Positions 46,263-64,000 of a DNA stretch of 64,000 nucleotides are shown here, piece after piece. The stretch covers positions 283,417-347,416 of the forward strand of contig NW_004450302.1 of assembly GCF_000321225.1 (NCBI RefSeq), in the 5' to 3' direction. The translations under genes were made by a program, and so were the position numbers. This DNA is from Odobenus rosmarus divergens (Eukaryota; Chordata; Mammalia; Carnivora; Odobenidae). Positions within the stretch are counted from its first letter, which is position 1. Each line of letters opens with the position of its first letter. Under the pieces are notes generated by a model that was not told where the DNA came from, ran no database searches, and saw only the letters and a program-made list of their open reading frames with translations.

Positions 46263-47160
46263 TATTTTGCACAGCGAAGAAAACCATCAACAAAATGAAA
46301 AGGCAACCTACCAAATGGAGAAGATATTTGCAAATGATATATCTAATGGGAACTAATGTCCAAAATATATAAAGAACTTATACAACTCAAAACACACAAA
46401 AAATCCAACTAAAAGTGGGAGAAGACATGGATAGACCATTCTCCAAAGACATATGAGAAGGTGCTTGACATCACTAATTATCAAGGAAATACAAATCAAA
46501 ACCATAGTGAGGTAGCATTTTACACCTGTCAGAATGGCTAAAATGAAAAAGAAATAATCAGTGCTGGCAAGGGTGTGGGGAAAGAGAAGTCTTGTGCACC
46601 ATTTGCAGGAATGTAAATTGGTACAATCACTGTGGAAAACAGTATGGGGTTTCCTCAAAAAATAAAAAATAGGAAAACCATATGATCCAGTAATTCCACT
46701 ACTGGAATATTACTCTGCCATAAAAAAGGATGAGCTGCCTTGCCATTTGCAACAACATTGATGGATCTAGAGGGTATTATGCTAAGTGAACAAGTCAGAA
46801 ATGCAAATACCATATAGTTTCACTTATATGTGGAATCTAAAAAACAAAAAGCAGAAACAGACCCATAAATACAGAGAACAAACTGATGGTTGCCGGAGGG
46901 GAGGGCAGTGGGGAGATGGGTATACTGAACGAAGGGGAATAGGAGATACAGGATTCCCAGTTATGGAATGAATAAGTCACAGGGATGAAAGGTACCGCAT
47001 AGGGAATATAGTCAATGCTATTGTAATGGCATTGCATGGTGGCAGATGGTAGCTGCACTTATGAGCACAGCCTAAGTATTGAGTTGTCAAATTGCTACGT
47101 TGTATACTTGAAACTAACATAATATTGTGTGCCAACTATACTTCAATTAAAAAACAAAAA
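46263..47160 (+). mobile_element. Old truncated L1 (ORF2 end + 3' UTR)
   Basis: About 900 bp parallel to the L1 at 32.6-34.0 kb but more diverged: 'gcacagcgaagaaaaccatcaacaaaatgaaaaggcaacc...', 'agaatggctaaaatg', 'atgatccagtaattccact', 'tacttgaaactaacataatattg', A-rich end. No intact frame. Confidence 0.88.
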
Positions 47161-47164
47161 AATA

Positions 47165-48285
47165 CTATATATTTTGAAAAATATTTTCAAAATATTATCA
47201 AAAAAAGTGGAAAAGTCCTGAAATTTGGTAATTGCTATAAATTTTTAATTCTGTTCCTTCAATACATTTGCTTTTATTCTGCCTTTATAATGTGTGCTTT
47301 TGGTATGTATTAAATAAATCCAAATAAATGAGGGTTTTATAAAACAACAACAAAAAAAAACTAACAGTATTTTGTTGACTAAATAATCTAGTTTCTCCAA
47401 AGATGGACATGAGCATAACAGTAGGTTGTTAGAGTAGGTGATCATTAACATGGTCTGCCATGGGGTAGAGATCAAGGTCAGGTTGCTGTCCTGGGGCTGC
47501 AAAACAAAATTCCAGACAGTAGGAATAGTGGTGAGAGTGTCACAAAGGATTAGGACGAATGTAGTCCTATGAACCTGAGGTTCAATAAAACAGAGCCAGA
47601 GGTGAAGAAGGTAAGTGGGAAGGACCAGATGATTGTCCCAAAGGTTTGAGAGAGTTGACCATCCCTAAAAGCTACAGCTGTGGTCACCCTCATCATGAGG
47701 CAAATGACCTATGCTGCATCTTTGAGTGACGAAGAGAAACAAGTTATCACAACAAAAATAAATCCAGTCTGGAAACCAGGTATGAAGGATATTTTTTTTT
47801 TTTTAAGGATACTTTTTGAACCAGATTGTCCCACAGAAATTCATGCCAAAGGAGGAAGGACTCTGAGTTATCACATTGCTTTTCAGTGTCTCTAAGCAAA
47901 AAAAAACATCATCTCACACCCCAACACTGAATAAAAGATCTTTGCCGCCTAGTACCAGTTAGAAAGGGGATTATTGTGAGTTAGTACAAATATTAGATAT
48001 TACCTAGGGGAAGAATTTGAGTAGTGCTCTGAAAATAGGTTTGTCTTTCAGGATTTTAGCAAAGAAAAAAAATCTCATACTTAAGCTTCTAATTTCCTAC
48101 TCTGAATAAGTTACCTCAGGAGAAATGCTTGAAAAGCATGAATAAATAGGTTCACAGGCTACCTGAGCCATGACAAAGCTAATGACCTTTCTGGAAGAAG
48201 AACTCTCATTCAAGTTTTGATCTATAGAGCCTCTGGAAGGTTTTCTAAAGTAAGAAATTTGAAGGGAAGACTAGAAAACAAAATG
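47165..48285. other. Intergenic, nothing recognised
   Basis: AT-rich non-coding sequence. Confidence 0.35.
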
Positions 48286-48289
48286 GTAC

Positions 48290-48660
48290 CAAATGCATCT
48301 CAGTAGATTGAAAACAGTTGTAAAGATAAAAGCAAGGGGGTATGCTAATAAGCACATAAAAAGATGCTCAACATCACTAATCATTAGGGAAATGCAAATC
48401 AAAACTGTGAGATACCACCTCACACCCATTAGGAAAGCTACCATTAATAATAATAATAATATTATAATAATAATAATAGAAAACAGCAAGTTTTGGAAAG
48501 GTTGTGGAGAAACTGGAATCTCTGTGCCCTCTTGGTGGAAATAAATGGTACAGATGCTGCAGAAACCAGTATGATGATTCCTCAGAAAATTAAAAACAAA
48601 AGTTCCATATGATACAGAAGTTTCACTTCTGATACTAAGGTCTAGAAGCAATATTTGTAT
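48290..48660 (+). mobile_element. L1 ORF2 fragment
   Basis: 'agcacataaaaagatgctcaacatcactaatcattagggaaatgcaaatcaaaactgtgagataccacctcac' is L1 ORF2. It is interrupted by an (AAT)n microsatellite at about 48446-48480. Confidence 0.85.
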
Positions 48661-50560
48661 GTGTCATGTTCACAGCGGCATTTTCCACAGTAAAAACTTG
48701 GAAGGCATTTGTTTTCTTCCACTCTGTATGCCCCGCTACTAAAACAGTGCCCTATGTATAGTAGGTGCTCATTAAATACTTCTTGAATGAACAACAAAAT
48801 GAATGAATGACACCTGATAGGCAGCATAACTGTAGTCAAAAGTTTCATTTTGCTATTAACTAGAAATTCTGAAAAGAATTTTGTAAGAAATATGTTTTTG
48901 TTTTTCATTAAAGAGAGATTTTGGCATCATTGAAGTTGCTTTTCTATCTGACTTTAAGATAACTGTATTTAACAAAAGGACCGCCACACTGAATCCCAAG
49001 GCCCATTCTGGCCTGACTCACCCTGCTTCATGCTGTGTGTCCCTGAACAGTCCTTGTCCTCCGTTTTCTCATCCTTAAATCAGAAGAAGGAAATCTCTCT
49101 TCCAAATTCCCAGATTCTTTGTAAGGTTCAAACAAGATAATGTACAAGAAATCCCTTTGGAAGCTGTAAAGCACCATATAAATGTAAGGAAATCTTGTCT
49201 TTATACTCATCGTGCTCTGGAACTTTGAGAAGATAAATGTTGAGGTTGCTTCTTACTAGGGGCTTAGTAATTTCCAGCTGAGGGCTTGTAGAACCCAGGC
49301 TGAAGTGGCGATTCAGCCCCAAGCAACATACATTTGCAGGTGAGTCCTGCCCCCTGGTGGAAATAGAAGGGCAGGGACAATTGCGGTGAACAGTGTGGGA
49401 TCACCAGGGGCGAAGCTAACCAGGGAAACAAGTTATTTCAATTTAAATTTTTTTTAAAAAACAGCTTCTTTCCCTTTTTTTGCCATAAAATGTCCTTTGG
49501 AAAATTTTTTTACATATGCAGGATGCATACACATTACACCAATAACTTGTCTAATTACTATTTACAGTTAATCAGGCACGGACAATTTACAATTCTTCAG
49601 GTATTTTAATATTCTAATTCCTATTTCAATGTCAATAATTCAATAACTTAAGAGAATAATTTCACAATTAATATAACATGTTAAGACTGTTGAGGGCAAT
49701 ATATAAAATAGGTATTTATATGGGCATGGATCATTTAGAGAAATTATTTGTATCTAAAATATACTCATGGTGACAGAATCTCTAGGCTATCTAGAACATA
49801 GGCCAAGTCTTCACCCGGCATGTTCCTGGTGACTGTACAAATCGTTTAACATTTGTGGGTCTCAGTGGCCTCATCTGACAAAGAGGCTGAATTAGGTAAT
49901 GTCTAAGACCCTTTGCTGCTCTAAAAAAAAATCCTACAACTTTGCCCAGAAAATGCATTTAAAGACCATGCGGATGACAGCCACAGAGCCAGCTAGCCAG
50001 GCTTCAGAATGCTTGTGCCAGCCCAGTTCCAGGAGACACCTGACTGATCTGGAGGCAAAACAATTTTATACCTGTCTTCTCCACAGAACCAGGAACCAGT
50101 CAAGCCCGACCAAATCCCTCCTCTCTCTCTCTTTTTCCTGTCCTCTCCAACTTCTTGACCCCCACCCTCCTGGCCACTGCCTCACGAGGAGGCTCCTCAG
50201 GTCACTTCCGGCTCACCTCTCCTGCCTTCTCAGGTGGGACGCCCCCGTCCCCGCTCCCTTCCACACACATACCCAGTCATTCCAAACTCTTTGACACAGA
50301 AGGCTAAACATGATCCAGCTTCTGCCTGATCCTGACCATACATTTCTTAAAGACTGGACCCATATCTTTTTCATCTTTGCATTTATTTACCACCATGTCT
50401 TCATTTTTGCATTTAGCTTTGAACACCAGACATAGTGGCCATATATGTTCAATAAAGGAATCAGTTAATACTTACTGTTATTGTTCAAGGTAATACACAG
50501 ATGTCACAATCATGGTAAGACCAGAGAAGTTACCAGAATCATATTTTTTTAAATAACACA
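48661..50560. other. Intergenic with MIR-like relics
   Basis: MIR-like stretches lie near 49000-49185 ('ccgttttctcatccttaaatcag...aagcaccatataaatg') and 49785-49910 ('aacatttgtgggtctcagtggcctcatctgacaaag'). No gene seen. Confidence 0.45.
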
Positions 50561-50566
50561 ATTTTT

Positions 50567-50748
50567 GGGTGCCTGGGTGGCTCAGATGGTTAAGCATCTG
50601 CCTTCGGCTCAGGTCATGATCCCAGGGTCCTGGGATCGAGTCCCACATTGGGCTCCCTGCTAGGCAGGGAGCCTGCTTCTCCCTCTGCCTCTGCCTCTCT
50701 CTCTCTCTCTGACTCTCATGAATAAATAAATAAAACATTTAAAAAAAA
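50567..50748 (+). mobile_element. CAN SINE
   Basis: Clean plus-strand SINE flanked by aaataacacaattttt on both sides (about 50551-50566 and 50747-50763). It lies about 430 bp upstream of the KRT28 TATA box. Confidence 0.95.
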
Positions 50749-51178
50749 AATAACACAATTTTTTTTTTCCGTGGCAGGATAAAATATGTGTTTCTTTAGT
50801 AAATGGTTCTTTATATACCTCTCTGGTAATTAAGACCCTACTGTAGCTATAGGTACAGTACCCTATCACAATCTTACTTAACTTTTAAAACTTTATAATA
50901 TCTGGTGCCAGATAATGACGGTATATTCCTAGGGTCTAGATGAAAGTAAAGGATTACTCACCCAAAATTAGAAGTTAAAATAATGAACTTAATATAGAAT
51001 GAACCCTGTTATATTTAAGATAACAAATATCCTGAAGCAACAGCCAGAGATGTTAGACATCAATTTACAAAAAAAAAAAAAAAAAATCACCTAATTATAC
51101 ATAATTTCATGCTAATCGGAATGATGCCATTTTTCTTCTGGCATGCATAACTCAAATAGAAACACCCCAATAATTGTG

Positions 51179-51186
51179 TATAAAAG
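51179..51186 (+). promoter_or_regulatory. KRT28: KRT28 TATA box
   Basis: TATAAAAG, 98 bp before the KRT28 start codon. Confidence 0.85.
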
Positions 51187-51276
51187 CCCAAAGAAACCAT
51201 CAGCCCATGATATTCTGTTCTCCCTTGAAGTTACAGCTATCTTGTTACAGACAAGGTGAACGTTGCTCGTTCTATC

Positions 51277-58926
<7,650 letters not shown>

Positions 58927-59099
58927 CCACCGTCGAGAAAAAACAATCTGGGAAAAAGGATCCTGTACAACTGCATTATTCTAAATATCAAGGAAATTAA
59001 AAAAAAAACAAAAAACTTTCTACCCTTACCGATAATTTACTTAGCAAAAATACTTGTTTTCTTAGTTAACTTTTACAGGATCTTGGGTGTTTGTTTTCA

Positions 59100-59109
59100 A
59101 ATAAATAAA
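59100..59109 (+). terminator. KRT28: KRT28 polyadenylation signals
   Basis: Two overlapping AATAAA hexamers, about 175 bp after the stop codon. Confidence 0.75.
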
Positions 59110-59111
59110 AA

Positions 59112-61010
59112 AGTAGATGTGCACTCATTTCCATTCACCCATAACTAATAAACAATTATTTGAGATTTATTTTTTTTCTACATCTCATTCACGGGCATTC
59201 ATTTATGGAATCTATTTTCATTGCCTTTCACTCTAGTTTTAAATAATAGTCAATACCACGTGGCATTTAAATATTAATATTCACTAGGTATAATCTTTAA
59301 ATATCTCACCATTTTGCATGGGCAAATAATCTGGGGGAAAAAATCAGAAATTCTTCTGTGATTGAAAAATCCCATCACTAGATGGCGCATTCCTAGTCTT
59401 TTACCAATGACCTTACCAAACTCTTCTGGAGATCTGGGTACTTCCCAGTATACTGTTCCCCATATAATCAGGATTAACTCTAGAAAGATCCACAGCAATG
59501 AGCCTCATGTGAATGACTTTTTTCCTAGAGCAAACTTTCCATCAAGCCCCAGATAGCAATGAGTTCAAGCTTAGCAGGCCATAAGGTCTCTATTTCAACT
59601 ACTCGGCTAAGACACTGTAGCAGAAAACAGCACAGACAATAGGTAAATGAATGAGCATGACCGTGTTCCAATAAAACTTTATTTATGGACACTGAAACTC
59701 GAATTGCAACTAAGTTTGATGTATTATGAACTATTATTCTTCTTTTGATTTTTTTCCCAACCATTTAAAAATGTGAAAACCATTCTTAACTCATGAGCTG
59801 TACAAAAACAGGTGACAGACCAGATTCAACCTGCCAACCTGGTCTAGAACTTAAAATCTCATGAGGTTGATGAACATTATGGTTATTGTGTCTTTCTATG
59901 TTTCGGATCAAAATGTATGGTAAGGAGTCCTAACAAACATTAAATTCCCTAAAAGGAGAGCTGCTCTCCTATTTCTGTAATATGTGTCCTGATTCTAAGG
60001 AGAAGCTCCAGTGAAGGCGGGACTTCTACCCAACAAGGCAACAGCCACATGGGAGTTCAAAGAAGTGGCAAAGGATAGGATGTTTACAAAATCTTGAGCC
60101 AAAAGGTATCAAATGAAGCAAATACTAGAAATTCATGGGGAAATAATCTCCCAAATATACCATGTACAGGAGCAGCTGTATAATTTGCAGGGCTAAGGGC
60201 AGGATGAAAATGTGGAGTCCCTTGTTCAAAAATCAGGGGGAGAAAGTGTCATTAAAGGCACTAAAATATAAAGTTTTTTCCTTCCTTCTGCAGTCATGCA
60301 CTCTACTTGTCATGGTTTGTTTTTTCTTTTTTAATTTGTCATTTAATGTCATTCTAAGTAAATAAAAATTAAAATGTTAAGTTATTGGCATAAATTTTGC
60401 CATTCATTTTTATATTGGGAGATACCCATTTTAAATTCAAATATAAGAACATTTAACTTGTGTACAGAATCACCAAAATAACACAATCCATATTTTGTGG
60501 CTGATACATGTGAAGGGAAGGAAAAATTCTTCCTCGACTCTTCAAGGTCTTCCATCTAGACTAAGAATTAATTTACATGAGTCAGATTAATTGGAGAAAA
60601 AAACAAAGTCTTATTATGTGTGCACAGAGACCCAATAATGAATTTGAGACCCAAAGAATGACCAAGGCAGGCAGTTTTTATACTTTTTAGACAAAGAGAA
60701 AATAAATCTGTGAGCAACTGACAGTGGAAAGAAAATGTAGCTTTGGGGACTTCAATTAGTAAGGAATTCTAAACAGAATTCAGGCTGCAGTAGTAAATCA
60801 GTAAAAAGTAAGAAGAGTTGTTTATACAACCTTCTTGGCTCTAAATTTTCCATCTTCAGTAATAAGGACGTCTCTTTACCTCTTGGTATAGAGAGGGGAG
60901 GGTATGTTTCACATGGGAGATTTATTTCCTGCTTTCAGGGGGATAGGGGAGGTCTGAGTGTTCTTCTTGTACAGGCTATCACTTAAGTAGCTTTTATTTA
61001 AAACAGTCAA
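59112..61010. other. KRT28 downstream spacer, mostly unassigned
   Basis: No gene recognised. The stretch at about 60530-61010, and its likely continuation after the SINE to about 61290, reads like a long diverged repeat (possibly LTR-type), but I cannot name it. Confidence 0.35.
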
Positions 61011-61018
61011 TATGCCAG

Positions 61019-61227
61019 GGGCACCTGGGTGGCTCAGTTGGTTAAGCATCTGCCTTCAGCTCAGGTCATGATCCCGGAGTCCCAGGATTGAGCCCCACAT
61101 CAGGCTCCCTGCCTGGTGGGGAGTCAGCTTCTCCCTCTGACCCTGCCCACTCTTGTGCTCTCTTTCTCTCTCTCTCACTCACTCTTTCTCAAATAAATTA
61201 AATATTTTTTAAAAATTAAAAAAAATA
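61019..61227 (+). mobile_element. CAN SINE
   Basis: Plus-strand SINE bracketed by the duplication gtcaatatgcca (about 61005-61016 and 61232-61243). Confidence 0.95.
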
Positions 61228-61299
61228 AAATAGTCAATATGCCAAGGTGGCATATTTTGGGGCAGCCTGCCTTTGGTTGGCCCCTACACATGCATATGT

Positions 61300-62915
61300 A
61301 TTTTGTTCTTACCAAAACAGTGGAAACACTGCACCAAACCAACTCAATGGGTTTTCTTTCACTCCTTTATCTGCTCACATTCTGCCAACACTACCCACCA
61401 TTGGCATACCGATGAGTAAAAAAAGACAGGAAAAGATGCTGTGGGTTGCCCTATCCTTCTGTAGCACTGTTTTCAGCCTGAGTGGTTGACTCATACAGGA
61501 ATGTAACAGTATGTGATAAGGTTCCTTGGTAATTCCTGTTCATTAGAACACCATTGCCTTCTTTCTGCATTTGAAACAAATTCCATTTGAATGGAAAACC
61601 TCTCGGGGTTGTCAGAAACCCTACTTACCCAGTCATAGACATACTTACCTTGCACTTGCTTTGAGTTTCAGCAAACTCCGCAGGATGGGTGCACCAGAAT
61701 GCTGTGCACCTGGGCATTGCATATGCTACATGCTGCTGAGGCAGTAAGGAAAAAGTGCAAACAAAGGTTATTTCCATCCATACTCCTTTGCTCAAACGTT
61801 TGTCCCAGCAGGCTTCACTTACAAGACACAAGCTCGGGAGATAAAATTATTAAGAATACCAAGATGGCAACAGAAGAGCATTAAACCAAGTGTGGGGCAC
61901 TTCTGAACAGGAGACCGTGTCCTGCACAGGTTCACGCTGATGAAGCCAGCCCTGCTTATCAGGTGTGCTCATAACACATTGACTTTAAAAAACACTGTCT
62001 TCATGGTGATCGGCTTTTCATGGTGCAATACTGTGAATTATAAGAAATATATTTTTGTCCCATTCCTGGCACAGAGCTCCTAAAACCCTTGGAACTGCCA
62101 AGATGTCCAGAGCTATCAAGGTTCTTTTGTGATGTTAATGAGGTGACTTTTGGAAATCTTATAAAGAAACTAAAGATGGGGGTGGCTGTCAGTCGAGCCA
62201 ACCATGAGTAGAGGTTTAGAACTTTCAGTCCCATCCCCAACCCCACCTCCTGGGAGGGGAGAGGGGGGTGGAGTTTGAGTTCAATCACCAAAGGCCAATG
62301 ATTTAATCAACCTCACCTATGTAAGGAAACTTCCATTAAAACCCAAAAGGACGGGGTTTGCAGGGCGTCCAAGTTGATGAACATGTGGAGATTTGGGGAA
62401 GATGGTGCACCTGGAGAGAGCACAGAAGCTCCACACCCTTTCCCCATACCATGCCCTATGCATCTCTTCCATATGACTGCTCCTGAGTTCTATCCTTTAA
62501 TGGTAAACCAGTGATCTAGTGAGTAAAATGTTTCTCTGAGTTCTGTGAACCACTCTAGCAAATTAATCAACCCAAGGAGGGGATCCTGGGAAAACATTTG
62601 ATCTACAGCCAGTGTTAGATGTGTAAATGACATTCCAGACTTGAGATTGGGGTCTGAACTAGTTGGAGGTAGAGTAAGCAGTCTTACAGGACTGAACCCT
62701 TCACCTATCTCCAGGTAGGAAGTGTCAGAATTGAGTGGGGGAGAATTGTTGCTGGTGTCAAATAATTGCTTGGTGTAGTGGGGAAAAACCCACACCCTGG
62801 AATTGAAATCAGAACTGTACCCCGGCGGTAGGTAGTATGGGGAGCACACATTGCACTTCGTGGTAAGGGTACTTTTGATGTGATAAGATTCAAAAGAAAA
62901 GCAAATAACTCTAAG
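61300..62915. other. Spacer, probably old repeat at 62000-62860
   Basis: The part at about 62000-62860 ('ggcacagagctcctaaaacccttgg...', 'taaaccagtgatctagtgagtaaa', 'ttgcttggtgtagtgggg') resembles a diverged interspersed repeat, family not identified. No keratin exon found. Confidence 0.4.
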
Positions 62916-62924
62916 TCATCATTT

Positions 62925-63325
62925 TGTTAAAAAAAAGAAAGAAATTACAAGCCTATAATGAAGTCATATGCCCCCACAACAGCAAACCAGGACTTAATTA
63001 ACTACAGTTTCAACCTTTTCCAGGAATGTGACATTTTAACAGTCAATCTGAAATTTCCTGATCAGCACTGGTGAGGTCATCTGCATGATAAAAAAAAAAC
63101 CCTGCCCTTCTCTTCCCGCCCCCAAAAGAAGAAGTAACAATCCTTTTGTTTTTTCTGTTGCTAATAACTGCTGGCCCCACCCTCCTTCCTATAAAAGCCT
63201 TTCATTTTGTACAGCTCCTCAGAGCATTTCACTGCTTGTAGAATGGGATGCTGCCCAATTCATGCATCGCCTCATAAAGCCTATTAGATCTTTAGATTTA
63301 CTCCATTGGATTTTGTTTTTTAACA
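62925..63325 (+). mobile_element. Solo LTR of an endogenous retrovirus (class I-like)
   Basis: The 401-bp element begins TGTTAA and ends TTAACA, with the 4-bp direct repeat ATTT on both sides (62921-62924, 63326-63329), as made by class I (gamma-like) retroviruses. It contains a TATA box (tataaaag, about 63191), 'gaatgggatgctgcccaattcatgcatcg', and a cataaa hexamer near 63270 in the right order for U3-R-U5. No gag, pol or env lies nearby, so only the recombined LTR remains. Confidence 0.8.
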
Positions 63326-63329
63326 ATTT

Positions 63330-64000
63330 CTTGCCAAGAGAACAAACCAGAATTCCTGTGTATTTATTTAGCAAAGGAACAGATGTAAAATTAAATTCTG
63401 GGTGGGTTTCCTTTATGTTCTGTTGAGTTCATAGGATCAAAGCAAATATCCCATCCTCAGAACTTAGTCATAAATCTGTTCTTCCTTTCAAGGAGAGTAA
63501 GAATTCACCATGGCCTTTAGGTCTATGATTTTCCTTCACTCGGCAGAATTCTAGGGCTCCTGGGTTCTTCAAGAGTTCTACTAATAATTACATGTTTTTC
63601 TCCAATCCTTGAAGGGTACTTTTTGCTGTGGGGAGCTTCCAAGGAATTGGTTGCCATCTGAAGGAGAAGGACTTCAGATACTGTGCTTAGGAGGTTGTTA
63701 AAGCAGAAGCCCCAAACTGATATCCCTTCTTTTAACAAACACCCAAGATTTGTGGATGCTCATTACAAAAGAAGTGAATTACCTTTTGTTGTTGGGTGTT
63801 GCAAATGTGTTGCTATTGCTATTTCTCTTTTAATATTTTTTGTCATCACACAGAATTTTATAATACATTATCATAAATATAGATAAATTTCCATCATAGA
63901 TTCAGAGTTTTACATCTGCTGAGAAAGGCCTTTGTCATTCCAACATGATAAATAAAATTGCCCATGTTTTTCTTTTAGTACTTTTGAGATGATCATAGGA
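63330..64000. other. Spacer to window end, nothing recognised
   Basis: No KRT27 exon, the neighbour expected next in the cluster, is visible before the window ends. Confidence 0.4.

Noticed and set aside
51256..51276. Upstream in-frame start for KRT28 at 51256
   Set aside because: The codon is GTG, and keratin 28 begins MSL, which matches the ATG at 51277.
63191..63240. TATA box as a possible KRT27 promoter
   Set aside because: No keratin head sequence follows, and the TATA lies inside an LTR with matching ends and a 4-bp duplication.

Overview
This is vertebrate genomic DNA, almost certainly from a caniform carnivoran (dog-, bear-, seal- or weasel-like). The sign is more than 20 copies of the carnivore tRNA-Lys-derived CAN SINE (core 'gcctgggtggctcag', a CT-rich stretch, then an AATAAA-rich tail), on both strands and often with clean target-site duplications. 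The species cannot be fixed from this window. Genes are intron-rich and occupy under a quarter of it.

The window is a slice of the type I (acidic) keratin cluster. Three eight-exon genes lie on the + strand in the order known from the human cluster: KRT12 (cornea; coding 1603-6901), KRT10 (suprabasal epidermis; 39044-43120) and KRT28 (hair inner root sheath; 51277-58926). I assembled every exon by hand from GT/AG boundaries and family exon sizes (83, 157, 162, 126 and 218-221 bp for exons 2-6). Each reading frame closes: 496, 565 and 464 codons. Each gene has a TATA box 60-100 bp before its start and an AATAAA after its stop. Type I keratins form obligate heterodimers with type II keratins, whose cluster is elsewhere, so the three genes do not act together; they are tissue-specific paralogues.

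Layout: 1-1500, simple repeat and SINE; 1513-7146, KRT12; 7.2-38.9 kb, a long gene-free interval with SINEs, MIR and L2 relics, truncated L1s, a DNA transposon with a SINE inside it, and at 26.3-27.2 kb the intron-containing wreck of a fourth type I keratin gene; 38984-43455, KRT10; 43.5-51.1 kb, L1 and SINE-rich spacer; 51179-59105, KRT28; 59.1-64 kb, spacer ending with a solo endogenous-retrovirus LTR.

There is no exotic new system here. The points most worth a second look are: a displaced splice donor in KRT10 that leaves an open ancestral tail-coding block after the stop codon; unusual substitutions in the KRT28 rod (including a proline in coil 1B) together with an AAG splice acceptor; loss of the upstream KRT12 start codon (GTG where ATG is expected); and the dead keratin between KRT12 and KRT10.
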